The notes beneath the pieces are model-generated. The model searched no databases. It saw only the letters and a program-made list of their open reading frames with translations, and was not told where the DNA came from. Both the position numbers and the translations under genes were made by a program. This document shows positions 15,674 through 23,554 of a DNA stretch of 64,000 nucleotides, one piece after another. Positions within the stretch are counted from its first letter, which is position 1. Every line of letters starts with the position of its first letter. This DNA comes from a virus, in IMG/VR virus record IMGVR_UViG_3300020383_000006, positions 1-64,000 of that record; one strand, 5' to 3'.

Positions 15674-15858
15674 TATTTTTTACCTTTATTTGCATTCTTT
15701 TCTTTTAATCTTTTATCGATCGCTTGTTCTATTAACATCAAATAAGAAGTTCTTTCAAAAGGCATCATTTCTTCAATATCAACTAACGTAAAATGTTGTT
15801 CAAACTCACTTTTCAGTTTGAACAACAAACGGGTGTTATCCGTATAATACGAAGTCAA
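15673..15858 (-). CDS. Small baseplate-hub assembly protein, gp51-like position
   Basis: 61 residues, between the gp26-like gene and the large hub gene, overlapping the latter by 1 nt (TAATG). Helical and charged (LKSEFEQHFTLVDIEEMMPF), with a Lys/Asn C-terminus. In T4 the hub chaperones gp26 and gp51 are neighbours, and in relatives the second is very short; identification here is by position only. Possibly a chaperone with no place in the finished virion. Confidence 0.5.
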   Translation of the reverse strand: MTSYYTDNTRLLFKLKSEFEQHFTLVDIEEMMPFERTSYLMLIEQAIDKRLKEKNANKGKK

Positions 15859-15869
15859 TGTTTCATGAT

Positions 15870-16607
15870 TTAGACATACGTAAAAAAATCATTTAACCCT
15901 GATAATACAATAGGTAATTTCTTAATTTCTTGGTTGCCTTGTTCATCAGGATCATCTTTCATCGTAACTTCTGTTTTGAAGTACAACTTAGGCATGGTTT
16001 CAAAGAAACTTGATACTTTTCTAAGCATTTGTAAATCAAATGATTCTACAAAATCTTGACGCTCTTCATGCGTTGAATCTTTAAAGTAGTAGATATCATT
16101 TTCATCAAATACGTAATCAATACAAGCTTCAATTGAACTCAGTGATTCTAAATTTTCCTCATACATTTTAATGGTAGGATATTTCATCACCACACCAATT
16201 TTTGTATCTTCATCGAGAACAATTTTATTTGTATGTTCTTCGTATTCTTTTAACTGAATATCAGAAACACTAATATTCAATTTTGTTCTTTTTTCATTAC
16301 CACTGTCGAATTTGTATTTTACTGGAATAGTGATTACATCAGATACTGCCTTTGCTCTGATATGTAAAAATAACCATTCTATATCAAATAAAGGTAAATC
16401 ATCGACAGAAACACCCAAATCAAACGTACATAATTCAATAATTTGTTTGATTGCTTCTATAATTCTATTTTTGTCTTCTTTTGCTTCTTCTTTTGCTAAC
16501 AAAAGTATCTTTTGTTCTTTAACCGTAAACGGTCTAAATTTAATTTGTTTATCAATCCCTTTCAAATATAAAGAATAACGTGGGGAGTCAATTTTAGGTA
16601 AACTCAT
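15870..16607 (-). CDS. 26: Baseplate hub assembly protein (gp26-like, T4 baseplate family)
   Basis: 245 residues. The N-terminal part (FRPFTVKEQKILLLAKE at about 22-38, then an acidic helix, ELCTF and LPLFDIEWLFLHIRAKAVS at about 77-95) is the signature of the T4 baseplate assembly family (gp26). The remainder is beta-rich and acidic. In T4 gp26 acts as a hub-assembly catalyst. It starts 6 nt after the tail-tube-like gene and is followed by a gp51-sized gene, as in the T4 hub operon. Confidence 0.75.
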   Translation of the reverse strand: MSLPKIDSPRYSLYLKGIDKQIKFRPFTVKEQKILLLAKEEAKEDKNRIIEAIKQIIELCTFDLGVSVDDLPLFDIEWLFLHIRAKAVSDVITIPVKYKFDSGNEKRTKLNISVSDIQLKEYEEHTNKIVLDEDTKIGVVMKYPTIKMYEENLESLSSIEACIDYVFDENDIYYFKDSTHEERQDFVESFDLQMLRKVSSFFETMPKLYFKTEVTMKDDPDEQGNQEIKKLPIVLSGLNDFFTYV

Positions 16608-16613
16608 TTTTTA

Positions 16614-17573
16614 TCACCCTTTCAATTTATCTATTGCATTATCAACTAATTTAATTAAATTCCCTTGATCTTGGGAACTTAATTTTCCATTTTGATTTAT
16701 ATCAAATTTAAAACTATTTAGTAAAGAAGCTAATTTATTTGTCGATGTTCCTGTTGCACCTTTAATAACATCATCAATCATATTGTATATATTAGCGGCT
16801 TCACCGTCTAAATCTATTCCAGTTGTATCTTCAAATACGCTTAATGCTTCTTGTACAGCTGGGTTAGCGAGTATTGGTGTCACTAGAGGTCCTAACGGAG
16901 TCTGTGACAAGGAATTAACACCATCATCAATAGTTATATTATTGTTTGCATTTTCCCAACGCTTAAAGGCAAATGCTGTAGAAACATTAGCAAATTCATC
17001 CCTTGTTTGATTAGACAAAGGAATAGAATTACATGTTATAGGGAAGGCGTCCCTGAATACAACTGAATACGTAACGTTATCTTGTTCGTCTAAAAGGTTT
17101 AGTGTGATATCAGTAGAATATTCATCCATATATGATATTTCATGTTTAATTGGATCAAAAATGAAATCCATCCACATATCAATGATCATTTTCTCAAACA
17201 TATCACGGGAACATAAGAAACTGAATTCTTGTTCTTCATATAGTGTAGCATAAGGGATTTTATAAAAATCACCGTTATATCTTATTTCAGTCGTTGCTAA
17301 ATTTTTACTTGGTAGTGGAGTTTCATCAATCATCAAGTCTAATGCCTTCGCCATATTCTTTTGACTTTTATCCTCAGGCACAAAAAACGTTTTGACTGCA
17401 TCAATTGGTGATGATGGTGATGGTGAACCGCTATCACGTCGCTCTGGAATATTTTCCAGTTCATTGATTCGACTAATGATTGATTGAGGTATTGGTATAA
17501 TAACCTGAAAGCGGTTATTGGTCGCAACCCCTTTCTTCATTATATGTTCAATACGTTCTCTGAAATCTGGCAT
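16614..17573 (-). CDS. Tail tube-like baseplate protein (gp48/gp54 type)
   Basis: 319 residues from the ATG at 17573 (GAAGAAAC upstream); the longer frame to 17633 lacks a ribosome-binding site and runs into the divergent gene. The core at about 100-215 reads as a tail-tube fold: IDMWMDFIFDP..HEISYMDEY, then YSVVFRDAFPITCNSIPLS and VSTAFAFKRWE, typical of tail-tube initiator/cap proteins. C-terminal about 100 residues are Ser/Asn-rich and helical. In T4, gp48 and gp54 (364, 320 residues) polymerise on the hub to start the tube; size favours gp54. A late promoter lies at 17620-17627. Confidence 0.7.
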   Translation of the reverse strand: MPDFRERIEHIMKKGVATNNRFQVIIPIPQSIISRINELENIPERRDSGSPSPSSPIDAVKTFFVPEDKSQKNMAKALDLMIDETPLPSKNLATTEIRYNGDFYKIPYATLYEEQEFSFLCSRDMFEKMIIDMWMDFIFDPIKHEISYMDEYSTDITLNLLDEQDNVTYSVVFRDAFPITCNSIPLSNQTRDEFANVSTAFAFKRWENANNNITIDDGVNSLSQTPLGPLVTPILANPAVQEALSVFEDTTGIDLDGEAANIYNMIDDVIKGATGTSTNKLASLLNSFKFDINQNGKLSSQDQGNLIKLVDNAIDKLKG

Positions 17574-17619
17574 AAGTTTCTTCTTTAATAAATAGTATGG
17601 TAAACTAAATCCTATAAGG

Positions 17620-17627
17620 TATTTATA
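17620..17627 (-). promoter_or_regulatory. T4-type late promoter TATAAATA (minus strand)
   Basis: TATTTATA on the plus strand reads TATAAATA on the minus strand, 47 nt before the tail-tube-like gene start at 17573. It matches the T4 late consensus used by gp55 with the gp45 clamp. A weaker AATAAATA at 17587-17594 on the plus strand may serve the divergent gene at 17633. Confidence 0.65.
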
Positions 17628-17632
17628 TAACA

Positions 17633-18259
17633 ATGGCCGAAGAGATAGAAAACGATACTAATACAGAACTAAAGATTCTAAAAAATATAGAAAAGGCGTT
17701 CTATAGAAATAATGAATCAGCCAAGAAAAGAAATACCCAAAAATCATTAAAATGGTTTTCTAAATATGTTCCGCGTTCATATAATAAAGCTAGAACGGCT
17801 CAAATGTTTAGGGATAGGGATCTATTTTCTAAACGTATTAAAGTTGGTCAAATGCACTTCTTTCAATATGACGCAAAACATAAAGACAAACTTCCTGTTT
17901 GGGATATGTACCCGTTGGTGTTCTTTTTTGACTCTTATAGAGCCAAGGACGGTGCAGAAATCTTATTGGGTATTAACCTTCATTACCTTAAACCATCGTT
18001 GCGTTTCGAAGCTATGAGGACGTTATTGAAGTATAGAAATGAAAAGCGTTATCGCCCATCTACAAGATTGAAGATTTCTTGGCAAGTACTGAAATCACTA
18101 GGTAATTCAAAGTTATTTGAACATTCCATTAAAGCGTATAGAATGGATCACGTTAGAAGCCAATTCGTTCAAGTTCCACCTAGAAGTTGGGAATTAGTGA
18201 TATTCTTACCACTTGCTCGTTGGCAAAAAGGATCTAAGTCAACTGCTTGGAAAATTTAA
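17633..18259 (+). CDS. Conserved T4-like virion protein, possibly DNA-end protector gp2 type
   Basis: 208 residues. Central pattern KVGQMHFFQYDAKHKDKLPVWD-MYPLVFFFD, then GINLHYLKPSLRFEAMRTLL, is one I associate with a conserved protein of marine T4-like phages annotated as the DNA-end protector (gp2). The N-terminal 60 residues and the whole protein are strongly basic, fitting contact with DNA. The annotation of the family itself is weak, so treat the name as provisional. Divergent from the baseplate-hub operon and ended by a bidirectional terminator. Confidence 0.5.
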   Translation: MAEEIENDTNTELKILKNIEKAFYRNNESAKKRNTQKSLKWFSKYVPRSYNKARTAQMFRDRDLFSKRIKVGQMHFFQYDAKHKDKLPVWDMYPLVFFFDSYRAKDGAEILLGINLHYLKPSLRFEAMRTLLKYRNEKRYRPSTRLKISWQVLKSLGNSKLFEHSIKAYRMDHVRSQFVQVPPRSWELVIFLPLARWQKGSKSTAWKI

Positions 18260-18281
18260 AAAAGGGGCTATGCCCCTTTTC
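18259..18281. terminator. Bidirectional intrinsic terminator
   Basis: AAAAGGGGC-TAT-GCCCCTTTT is a near-perfect inverted repeat with A-run and T-run, between the convergent genes ending at 18259 (plus) and 18268 (minus). The last codons of the small minus-strand gene lie in its stem. Confidence 0.85.
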
Positions 18282-18405
18282 TATTTGTCACAACAATCCT
18301 TTTAACGGGAGTTCCATCAGGCGTAGTCATATAATAAACAAAATTATAAAAAATTCCGTATGAAGGAGCAGTTGGTGTACTTGAACTTTCTTCAGTGAAT
18401 CCCAT
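18268..18405 (-). CDS. Small hypothetical protein
   Basis: 45 residues, ATG at 18405 with GAGGAAAACTAAATT upstream (a strong ribosome-binding site), TAG at 18268-18270 inside the terminator stem. Ser/Thr/Pro-rich start, then GIFYNFVYYMTTPDGTPVKRIVV, likely a short beta hairpin. It follows the HAD-family gene by 3 nt and belongs to the same minus-strand transcript. The excellent start signal supports it as real. Function unknown. Confidence 0.65.
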   Translation of the reverse strand: MGFTEESSSTPTAPSYGIFYNFVYYMTTPDGTPVKRIVVTNRKGA

Positions 18406-18408
18406 AAT

Positions 18409-19062
18409 TTAGTTTTCCTCAATTAATGGAAATGAATTAATAGGAAAAGCTTCCCAAGAATCAAACCTCAAATATTCTGTTAGAGGGTCTTCGCCTTGAG
18501 TATAATTTGACTCTTTAAGGATACCTTTAATTCCATGTTGATGACAAATATTTAAAGGGAGTAACCTGTCCTCAATAATGTAATCAACGTTGGCTCGGAA
18601 TTTTTCTTTTGAATGTGTTGTAATTGAATGAAAATTAATCCCACCAACTTGACCAAACCAACGCTCAAGGAAATTGTATTTAGATTTTGAATGATTGCCT
18701 TTATTATGGCTAATAAAAACAATTTCATAACCACGCATTTCTAACATCTTTAATGTCTTAATACAACCTTTGTACGGGGAAGCAAGGTCATAAATTCCTT
18801 CTCTTCGAAAGAAGTCAAAAGGATCAACGTTGCTGTTAATTGGTTTCGGGAAATATTTTGTTAAGTTGTAATTAACTTTCTCTCCTTTGCTTGTGTGTAA
18901 TGAATGTAGTTCAGGGAGTGTTAAACACTTATATTCTACTTCATCAAATTCACAAATTGCGGGTGATTGGGTCATACTAATTAACCATTCAAACCACATT
19001 TCATCAGTAGGGCAAACAGTCAAATCAATATCAACACCAATCACATTTCCTTTAGTACTCAT
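18409..19062 (-). CDS. HAD-superfamily phosphatase-like protein
   Basis: 217 residues. HAD motif I is GVDIDLT (Asp11 and Asp13), with the motif II Ser in VFISHNKG at about 117-124 and acidic motif IV in DYIIEDRLLPL at about 162-172. The combination suggests a small-molecule phosphatase such as a 5'(3')-deoxyribonucleotidase, or a polynucleotide phosphatase like the T4 Pnkp C-terminal domain; there is no kinase domain. It lies beside DNA metabolism genes, which fits nucleotide salvage. Substrate unknown. Confidence 0.7.
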   Translation of the reverse strand: MSTKGNVIGVDIDLTVCPTDEMWFEWLISMTQSPAICEFDEVEYKCLTLPELHSLHTSKGEKVNYNLTKYFPKPINSNVDPFDFFRREGIYDLASPYKGCIKTLKMLEMRGYEIVFISHNKGNHSKSKYNFLERWFGQVGGINFHSITTHSKEKFRANVDYIIEDRLLPLNICHQHGIKGILKESNYTQGEDPLTEYLRFDSWEAFPINSFPLIEEN

Positions 19063-19075
19063 TAATAAACTCCGA

Positions 19076-19411
19076 TCATATATTAAATGTAAAAATCTTT
19101 TTCCACCAAGGAAGTTTGTTGTAGTTAGAAACTTTCTTCCTCATGTAATGGTACTCATTTTCCTTTCCCATTCTATAATTAACTGCTTTCTCTAATTCGG
19201 GCATAACAATAGAATCAATAACTTGTTGCAATTCTTCGTCAAATGCAAACTTCACTCCGTCAATTTTCAAAACCCTAGAACGACTCTTCTTTTGTTCTAG
19301 CAAACCAAATTTAGAACCTGAAGTAAAATGGTGGCAAATAACGTGAGTGGAACCATTGTCAGGAATTAACCGTTTTTTAGTTTCATAAAATGTTATGCCT
19401 TCATTATTCAT
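19076..19411 (-). CDS. Hypothetical protein
   Basis: 111 residues between the leader-bearing gene (ends 19413) and the HAD gene. Basic, with Trp-rich C-terminus (LPWWKKIFTFNI). No recognised domain. It begins 1 nt after the upstream stop, so it is translationally coupled to the proposed packaged protein and shares its late promoter. Confidence 0.55.
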   Translation of the reverse strand: MNNEGITFYETKKRLIPDNGSTHVICHHFTSGSKFGLLEQKKSRSRVLKIDGVKFAFDEELQQVIDSIVMPELEKAVNYRMGKENEYHYMRKKVSNYNKLPWWKKIFTFNI

Positions 19412-19412
19412 A

Positions 19413-19736
19413 TTAAAATCCCATTAATGTATCAATTTGCCTTCTTTTTGAATCTTGACTAAAGACGTTATTTCCATATTCAAACAATTCAAAAAGTTCA
19501 TCTGGAACACCACCATAAATACCGTCCAAATCAACGCTTCTTACAAAAGAATTAAATGCGTCCTCATAAGAATACCCTGAACCTATATTGATAGAACCTT
19601 TGCCCCAACTAATAAGATAGTTTAAGCCGCGTTTTTCTATTGTGTATCGATTTGTATCTAATAAACTTTTTAACTTGTCTAAAACTTTGTTTTGTGTAAG
19701 TAATCTTTCATTGATAAATTCTTTAAAACTTAGCAT
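19413..19736 (-). CDS. Putative capsid-targeted internal protein (leader MLSFKEFINE)
   Basis: 107 residues. The N-terminus MLSFKEFINE matches the leader shared by ten genes in this window and resembles the T4 capsid-targeting sequence; INE/R would be the prohead-protease cut (consensus [LI]-x-E). The mature part is a small alpha/beta domain with SWGKGSINIGSGYSYEDAFNSF and an acidic C-terminus; no known family. A TATAAATA late promoter lies 34 nt upstream, which fits a protein made when heads assemble. Predicted to be packed in the capsid and injected; effect in the host unknown. Confidence 0.65.
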   Translation of the reverse strand: MLSFKEFINERLLTQNKVLDKLKSLLDTNRYTIEKRGLNYLISWGKGSINIGSGYSYEDAFNSFVRSVDLDGIYGGVPDELFELFEYGNNVFSQDSKRRQIDTLMGF

Positions 19737-19737
19737 A

Positions 19738-19791
19738 ATGGTTTACCCGTATTTGTTCGTATATAGAACTATTTATACGAGTAAACCAATT
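19738..19791. repeat. Inverted repeat surrounding a late promoter
   Basis: TGGTTTAC-c-CGTAT on the left pairs with ATACG-a-GTAAACCA on the right (13 pairs, one mismatch), enclosing the TATAAATA element at 19770-19777. It may be a terminator for the gene at 19796 on the minus strand or a regulatory dyad around the promoter. Confidence 0.55.
19770..19777 (-). promoter_or_regulatory. T4-type late promoter TATAAATA (minus strand)
   Basis: TATTTATA on the plus strand, 34 nt upstream of the leader-bearing gene at 19413-19736. Exact match to the T4 late consensus. Confidence 0.75.
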
Positions 19792-19795
19792 AAAG

Positions 19796-20107
19796 TTATT
19801 CTTCTAAATCGTCACCATCTTCGTCAACGTTATCTTCACTTGATTTCATAACTGATTCATAAAGGTCAGTGTATTCTTCAAAGCGTTGTACGCGACTGTC
19901 AAACTCTTGTTTATGGAAATCATTGAGCATCGTAGTGATTTCCTTCATAGGCAAGTTAAAGTCGTCTTTTAACGCCTTTTTTGCTTCTTTAATATATTCA
20001 CGTTCACCTTCAATGCGGGTCATTGCGTTACTCATTGCCTCAATAACGCCTTTGATTTTCTTGCGATCTTCAGGTGAAGATGGAGTAATAATTAATTGTT
20101 CAGTCAT
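19796..20107 (-). CDS. dsbA: DsbA-like double-strand DNA-binding late transcription factor
   Basis: 103 residues. The core FNLPMKEITTMLNDFHKQEF-x-x-R..RFEEYTDLYESV aligns by eye with T4 DsbA (LGVDGKMFNRLLALYHKDNR, then VVELYDAV), a small helical protein that binds DNA near late promoters and modulates them. The C-terminal 15 residues are highly acidic. T4 keeps dsbA next to 33, 59 and 32; here it is about 9 kb away from them. The gene overlaps the next one (ends 20107) by one base. Confidence 0.75.
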   Translation of the reverse strand: MTEQLIITPSSPEDRKKIKGVIEAMSNAMTRIEGEREYIKEAKKALKDDFNLPMKEITTMLNDFHKQEFDSRVQRFEEYTDLYESVMKSSEDNVDEDGDDLEE

Positions 20108-20448
20108 TATTCAATACCTTTAGATAATGTTTTGATGATTAAGAAATCCCGAACCTTCGGATCAGGAATGGATAGTAAAACCGAATTAAAATCAATATTA
20201 ATTTGGATTGTGAGTGGATCTTTATGTACTATTGCTTCATGTTTAGAAAAAACACCCCGTTCAAAATGAATATCATATTGTTTCATCATAAAAGCAAATT
20301 CATCTCTATCACATTCAGCTAAACACCGAACCCAGTAAACTGATTTTTCATTGAAGTTAGCTATTCGGATTCCAGCATCATCATCATAAAATTTAAAATG
20401 TTTTTCAATAGCTCTCACTAATTGGCGAGCAACGTAAATTTTATCCAT
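20107..20448 (-). CDS. Hypothetical protein
   Basis: 113 residues from the ATG at 20448; a longer frame to 20517 has no ribosome-binding site and runs into the macro-domain gene. Mixed alpha/beta, rich in Asp and aromatic residues (VYWVRCLAECDRDEFAFMMK). No family recognised. Coupled to the dsbA-like gene by a one-base overlap, so possibly related to transcription control; that is inference. Confidence 0.55.
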   Translation of the reverse strand: MDKIYVARQLVRAIEKHFKFYDDDAGIRIANFNEKSVYWVRCLAECDRDEFAFMMKQYDIHFERGVFSKHEAIVHKDPLTIQINIDFNSVLLSIPDPKVRDFLIIKTLSKGIE

Positions 20449-20458
20449 AATAAAACCC

Positions 20459-20944
20459 TTATAGTTCATGTACAATAATGGGTAACGTGGGGCAAGCTTC
20501 GTTAATAGCCCATTCAACTTCCTGTTCCCAATTTAAACCACCTATACCGCAACTAATTTTAGGTATATGCAATTCAATAGGACGTTCTTCCGTATTTACT
20601 TGGGTATATAGAAATTCAAGTCTAGAAAATACTTGGTATATAGCAGAAATTTCTGCATTCGGTCCTGGTTCAACTTGAGTGTATAAGTTGAACAAATCAA
20701 TACCATTACCCATCAAAAACGAAAAATTTCCTAATCTGCCTTTCCCTTTCGGTAAGGGGGAACGTTCATCTTTCATAGGTAATTCAGGGAACGCTTTTGC
20801 AAATTGTGCCGCAACACCAGCACCCATAACACAATGACAATTGCAACCATGGGCAAACCAAAAGTGTTTATTTTCTTCAGGGTACGATTTAACGTTTAAC
20901 GCGGATACTACGATATCGGAAGGTTTTCTATGTTCAATAATCAT
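20459..20944 (-). CDS. Macro-domain protein (ADP-ribose phosphatase/hydrolase type)
   Basis: 161 residues, one macro domain. Diagnostic elements: FAHGCNCHCVMGAGVAAQF at about 29-47 (the ADP-ribose-binding loop with GAGVA), GRLGNF at about 69-74 and ISCGIGGLNWEQ at about 129-140 (second phosphate loop). Proteins of this type act on ADP-ribose-1''-phosphate or remove ADP-ribose from macromolecules. In a phage this could reverse ADP-ribosyl toxin defences or process products of tRNA splicing, notable given the RtcB ligase at 57472. Own promoter at 20982-21010. Confidence 0.85.
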   Translation of the reverse strand: MIIEHRKPSDIVVSALNVKSYPEENKHFWFAHGCNCHCVMGAGVAAQFAKAFPELPMKDERSPLPKGKGRLGNFSFLMGNGIDLFNLYTQVEPGPNAEISAIYQVFSRLEFLYTQVNTEERPIELHIPKISCGIGGLNWEQEVEWAINEACPTLPIIVHEL

Positions 20945-20981
20945 AATTTAATCTCACTGGCTACATAACGAATAATTTAAA

Positions 20982-21010
20982 ATGATAATATAACCCCACT
21001 TAAAAGTAAA
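20982..21010 (-). promoter_or_regulatory. Phage promoter TTTACT-17-TATCAT fused to a terminator hairpin
   Basis: Minus strand: -35 TTTACT at 21010-21005, -10 TATCAT at 20987-20982, spacer 17, upstream of the macro-domain gene. The -35 sits in the loop of AACTCCACTT / AAGTGGGGTT (21017-20993), a hairpin that would end transcription of the gene at 21025. Confidence 0.75.
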
Positions 21011-21024
21011 GTGGAGTTAATTTA

Positions 21025-21363
21025 TTAGACGTAAAATTCGTATGGGTTATCTTTTGTACTGTCTGCCATATCTTGAAAAGTAAGTAAAGCTTCACGTTTT
21101 CTATTAAAAGGGTAAGGATCACTCTCCGTATAAATTTTATTACCGGATTTGTCATGGACTTCTAAAGACCAAACCCACATACCAAGTGATTCATTTCTAC
21201 TTAAAGTAACTTTAGCGTCGCCATTTATTGGTTTTGATGGTTTAGCGCCAGCAACAGACATTTTTGTAGTAAAAACAATTGGGAATTTTGATTCGTAGTG
21301 ACCTTTAAGTAACTTTTTCATTCTCACCTTACTTTCATTAATAAATTCAGAAAAACTTTTCAT
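21025..21363 (-). CDS. Putative capsid-targeted internal protein (leader MKSFSEFINE)
   Basis: 112 residues with the shared leader MKSFSEFINE, predicted cut after INE. The mature part is basic at first (SKVRMKKLLKGHYE) and then beta-rich, with repeated strand-turn patterns (VFTTKMSVAGAKPSKP, MWVWSLEVHDKSGNKIY) of a small beta sandwich. The same strand pattern can be seen in the 35775 and 60516 leader proteins, so some may be paralogues. Predicted to be packaged and injected. Function unknown. Confidence 0.65.
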   Translation of the reverse strand: MKSFSEFINESKVRMKKLLKGHYESKFPIVFTTKMSVAGAKPSKPINGDAKVTLSRNESLGMWVWSLEVHDKSGNKIYTESDPYPFNRKREALLTFQDMADSTKDNPYEFYV

Positions 21364-21421
21364 AACTTTCTAACCCTTATTATACTCTTATATTTCTAAA
21401 CGTATAATAATATTTAGTTAT

Positions 21422-21449
21422 AAAAAAGACGGTTTTTATAACCGCCTTT
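21422..21449 (-). terminator. Intrinsic terminator after thyX
   Basis: Minus strand: GGCGGTT (21446-21440) pairs with AACCGTC (21434-21428), one G-U pair, followed by TTTTTT. It lies just after the thyX stop codon. Confidence 0.8.
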
Positions 21450-21457
21450 GGAATTTA

Positions 21458-22378
21458 TTAACCACGAACAACATGACCTTCTATTGTTTGTCTATATTGA
21501 CCCCAACGATGGAAATTTCCGCTCCATGGTTCACCTGATACATCAATATGAGTTACGAATTCTTTATATTCTTCCTCATCTACAATAGGTGTAGCCTGAT
21601 GTTCCGTGGGAGAAGCATGAACAGGTTTTGATTCTACCAATTTACCGTAAATCATTTCGGCTTTATCTAACGAACCGTCTAAAATTCGGTAGCTGGTTTG
21701 GGCTGCACAAGATGATGAAATTTTCAACGCTTGATCTAAGGTAAAATTAACGTTAGCAGGTGTCCAGTAACCATCACCAAAAAACGGTGTATGCCATTCA
21801 CCTTTATTTAGAACAATCGGTTTACTTTGAGCCATTCCCTCACGCATCGCTTTAGCGAGTACTTGAATTTCCGGTTGAGCATCTTCGTGATTTCGTAAAG
21901 CAAACCAATTATTAAATTCAGTTGCAGTAACAAGAACTTTGTATCGTTCAAACGGTTCAAGGATACGGCAAGCAATTTGTTTATGTAGATTAAGTTTCAT
22001 AAAGCCCCAAGCGAACACACAAGCAACTTTAGAAGCAAACCTCCATAAACCCCTTAGTAACTTTCTTTTAAATCCGCTGTGTTCTTTTGCGGCTTGCATA
22101 CCTGACTTATTGACACCCCAATGAACAGGCATTGCTGGGTTATTCCAAATCATAGACAATTTCTTTTTAACTGGGATAGCCCTTGATGATGCCGCATTTC
22201 TTGAAAAAAGGCGATGTGTCATTAATTCTGCATGGATAAATCTAGGGTATTCTAACAAGTACGTTGTAATTCGCTTTTCTTTACCTGTATTTTCAGTTTC
22301 ATAACTGAAAACAGAATCAGCAACAACCTCAGCACTAATCCCTTCATCTAATACAATTTTAATGTTGTTTTTATGCAT
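21458..22378 (-). CDS. thyX: FAD-dependent thymidylate synthase ThyX
   Basis: 306 residues. Contains the ThyX signature THRLFSRNAASSRA (about 55-68), FALRNHEDAQPEIQVLAKAM (FAD/dUMP binding, about 165-184) and a C-terminal GNFHRWGQYRQ. It converts dUMP to dTMP with methylene-tetrahydrofolate, NADPH and FAD, replacing the ThyA-type gene td of T4. It is about 50 residues longer than typical bacterial ThyX, mainly through a hydrophobic insert at about 103-130. Its start overlaps the dNMP kinase stop (TAATG), so the two dTTP-synthesis steps are coupled. A terminator follows. Confidence 0.93.
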   Translation of the reverse strand: MHKNNIKIVLDEGISAEVVADSVFSYETENTGKEKRITTYLLEYPRFIHAELMTHRLFSRNAASSRAIPVKKKLSMIWNNPAMPVHWGVNKSGMQAAKEHSGFKRKLLRGLWRFASKVACVFAWGFMKLNLHKQIACRILEPFERYKVLVTATEFNNWFALRNHEDAQPEIQVLAKAMREGMAQSKPIVLNKGEWHTPFFGDGYWTPANVNFTLDQALKISSSCAAQTSYRILDGSLDKAEMIYGKLVESKPVHASPTEHQATPIVDEEEYKEFVTHIDVSGEPWSGNFHRWGQYRQTIEGHVVRG

Positions 22379-23325
22379 TATAATTCTTCCCCAAATTCGT
22401 AGTAAAACAAAGCACGTACTGTAGCACGTAACCCATAATTTCTAGTTAAATTCTTAAATAATTGTTGAGGGTTATAGATAGTTCTATCTTTAATTGTTTT
22501 AACATATTCAGCTAATTTGCCTGAAGAATATATTTTACCTCGAGAACCAAGTAAATGATACCCATTATTTTCAGCTAATTTTAATAACATAATAACGTCA
22601 TCTAGACTAGTTGCATAACGAATGTCACGAAGGTAAGGGCAACAATTATCCTTTAATCTAATGTATTCATCATCACGAAGGTCAATGGTTGTTTTTCCTT
22701 CTTTTAAACTGTAAACATTATTTTTAAGTTTGATCGCCCTTTTTGTTTCATCTATGAGTTTTATTTCAGATCCCCTGTTATCAATAACGTCCTTTAATCG
22801 TTCATCAACGATTTTAAAAATATAATCAAGATCCATACTGTTACGCATGTTTAGGTATATAGCGCCTTTATAGTGATTAACATAGTTTCTAGAATCACCG
22901 TCAAACGTAGTTCCTGGGCGTGAACACTGAACAATAATCATTTTACCATCAGTTGCTTCATAAACTGGACCAAATTCTTCACGGAAACCACCATCAGAAA
23001 CAACATTAACGCCTTCTTTTAATGAACTGGCTAACATTTGGCCGAAATGAGCCTTCCCAAGTTTCGGTTTAATTTTGTTTTCAGAAGTATCAATCAGTGC
23101 TTGGCGCTTAGAGAAACCGTCTAACGCTTCTTGCGGTTCTTCTTTGTTATCATTATAACCGTTCATAAACCATTCTAATGAAACACCGAATCGTTCACAA
23201 GTTGCTATAAACAATTGTTCTTTGAATTCTAAGTGATTCCACCCGTACCTTTCAGACAAATAATTACAACAAGCATCTTTACCTGATTTCGGTGGACTAT
23301 TAAAAATAACAGCTACTTTACTCAT
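22378..23325 (-). CDS. 1: Deoxynucleoside monophosphate kinase (gp1-like)
   Basis: 315 residues from the ATG at 23325 (GAGGG upstream). P-loop FNSPPKSGKDA at about 8-18, and VVSDGGFREEF at about 107-117 as the NMP-binding region, resemble T4 gp1, which phosphorylates dTMP, dGMP and hydroxymethyl-dCMP. T4 gp1 has 241 residues; the extra C-terminal 75 residues here (from about 240) look like a separate helical domain with no clear family. Coupled to thyX, so it probably takes dTMP to dTDP. Confidence 0.8.
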   Translation of the reverse strand: MSKVAVIFNSPPKSGKDACCNYLSERYGWNHLEFKEQLFIATCERFGVSLEWFMNGYNDNKEEPQEALDGFSKRQALIDTSENKIKPKLGKAHFGQMLASSLKEGVNVVSDGGFREEFGPVYEATDGKMIIVQCSRPGTTFDGDSRNYVNHYKGAIYLNMRNSMDLDYIFKIVDERLKDVIDNRGSEIKLIDETKRAIKLKNNVYSLKEGKTTIDLRDDEYIRLKDNCCPYLRDIRYATSLDDVIMLLKLAENNGYHLLGSRGKIYSSGKLAEYVKTIKDRTIYNPQQLFKNLTRNYGLRATVRALFYYEFGEEL

Positions 23326-23551
23326 TATACAAACCCTCAATTATTTTATCAAGTTCCCTTCTTCGCATAGAATTAAAACTTTTTTGGTTTTCCCTTTTAT
23401 ATTCTATTTCAATATAATCGGTTTCAATATAAGGTTTAGAAAGAACTTGTTTAATAACAAATTGTCTTATATCTTCATCATTAGGAAATCCATGAGGGAA
23501 CCGTAGTTCCCCCTCTTCGATATTTTTATGATACAACTTAACTATGTTCAT
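23318..23551 (-). CDS. Small hypothetical protein
   Basis: 77 residues, ending 8 nt inside the start of the dNMP kinase gene. Highly charged, with a KRENQKSFNSMRRRELDKII helix at the C-terminus. No motif recognised. Its position between ligase and kinase genes in a tight operon suggests a DNA-metabolism accessory role, which is only inference. Confidence 0.55.
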   Translation of the reverse strand: MNIVKLYHKNIEEGELRFPHGFPNDEDIRQFVIKQVLSKPYIETDYIEIEYKRENQKSFNSMRRRELDKIIEGLYNE

Positions 23552-23554
23552 ATA

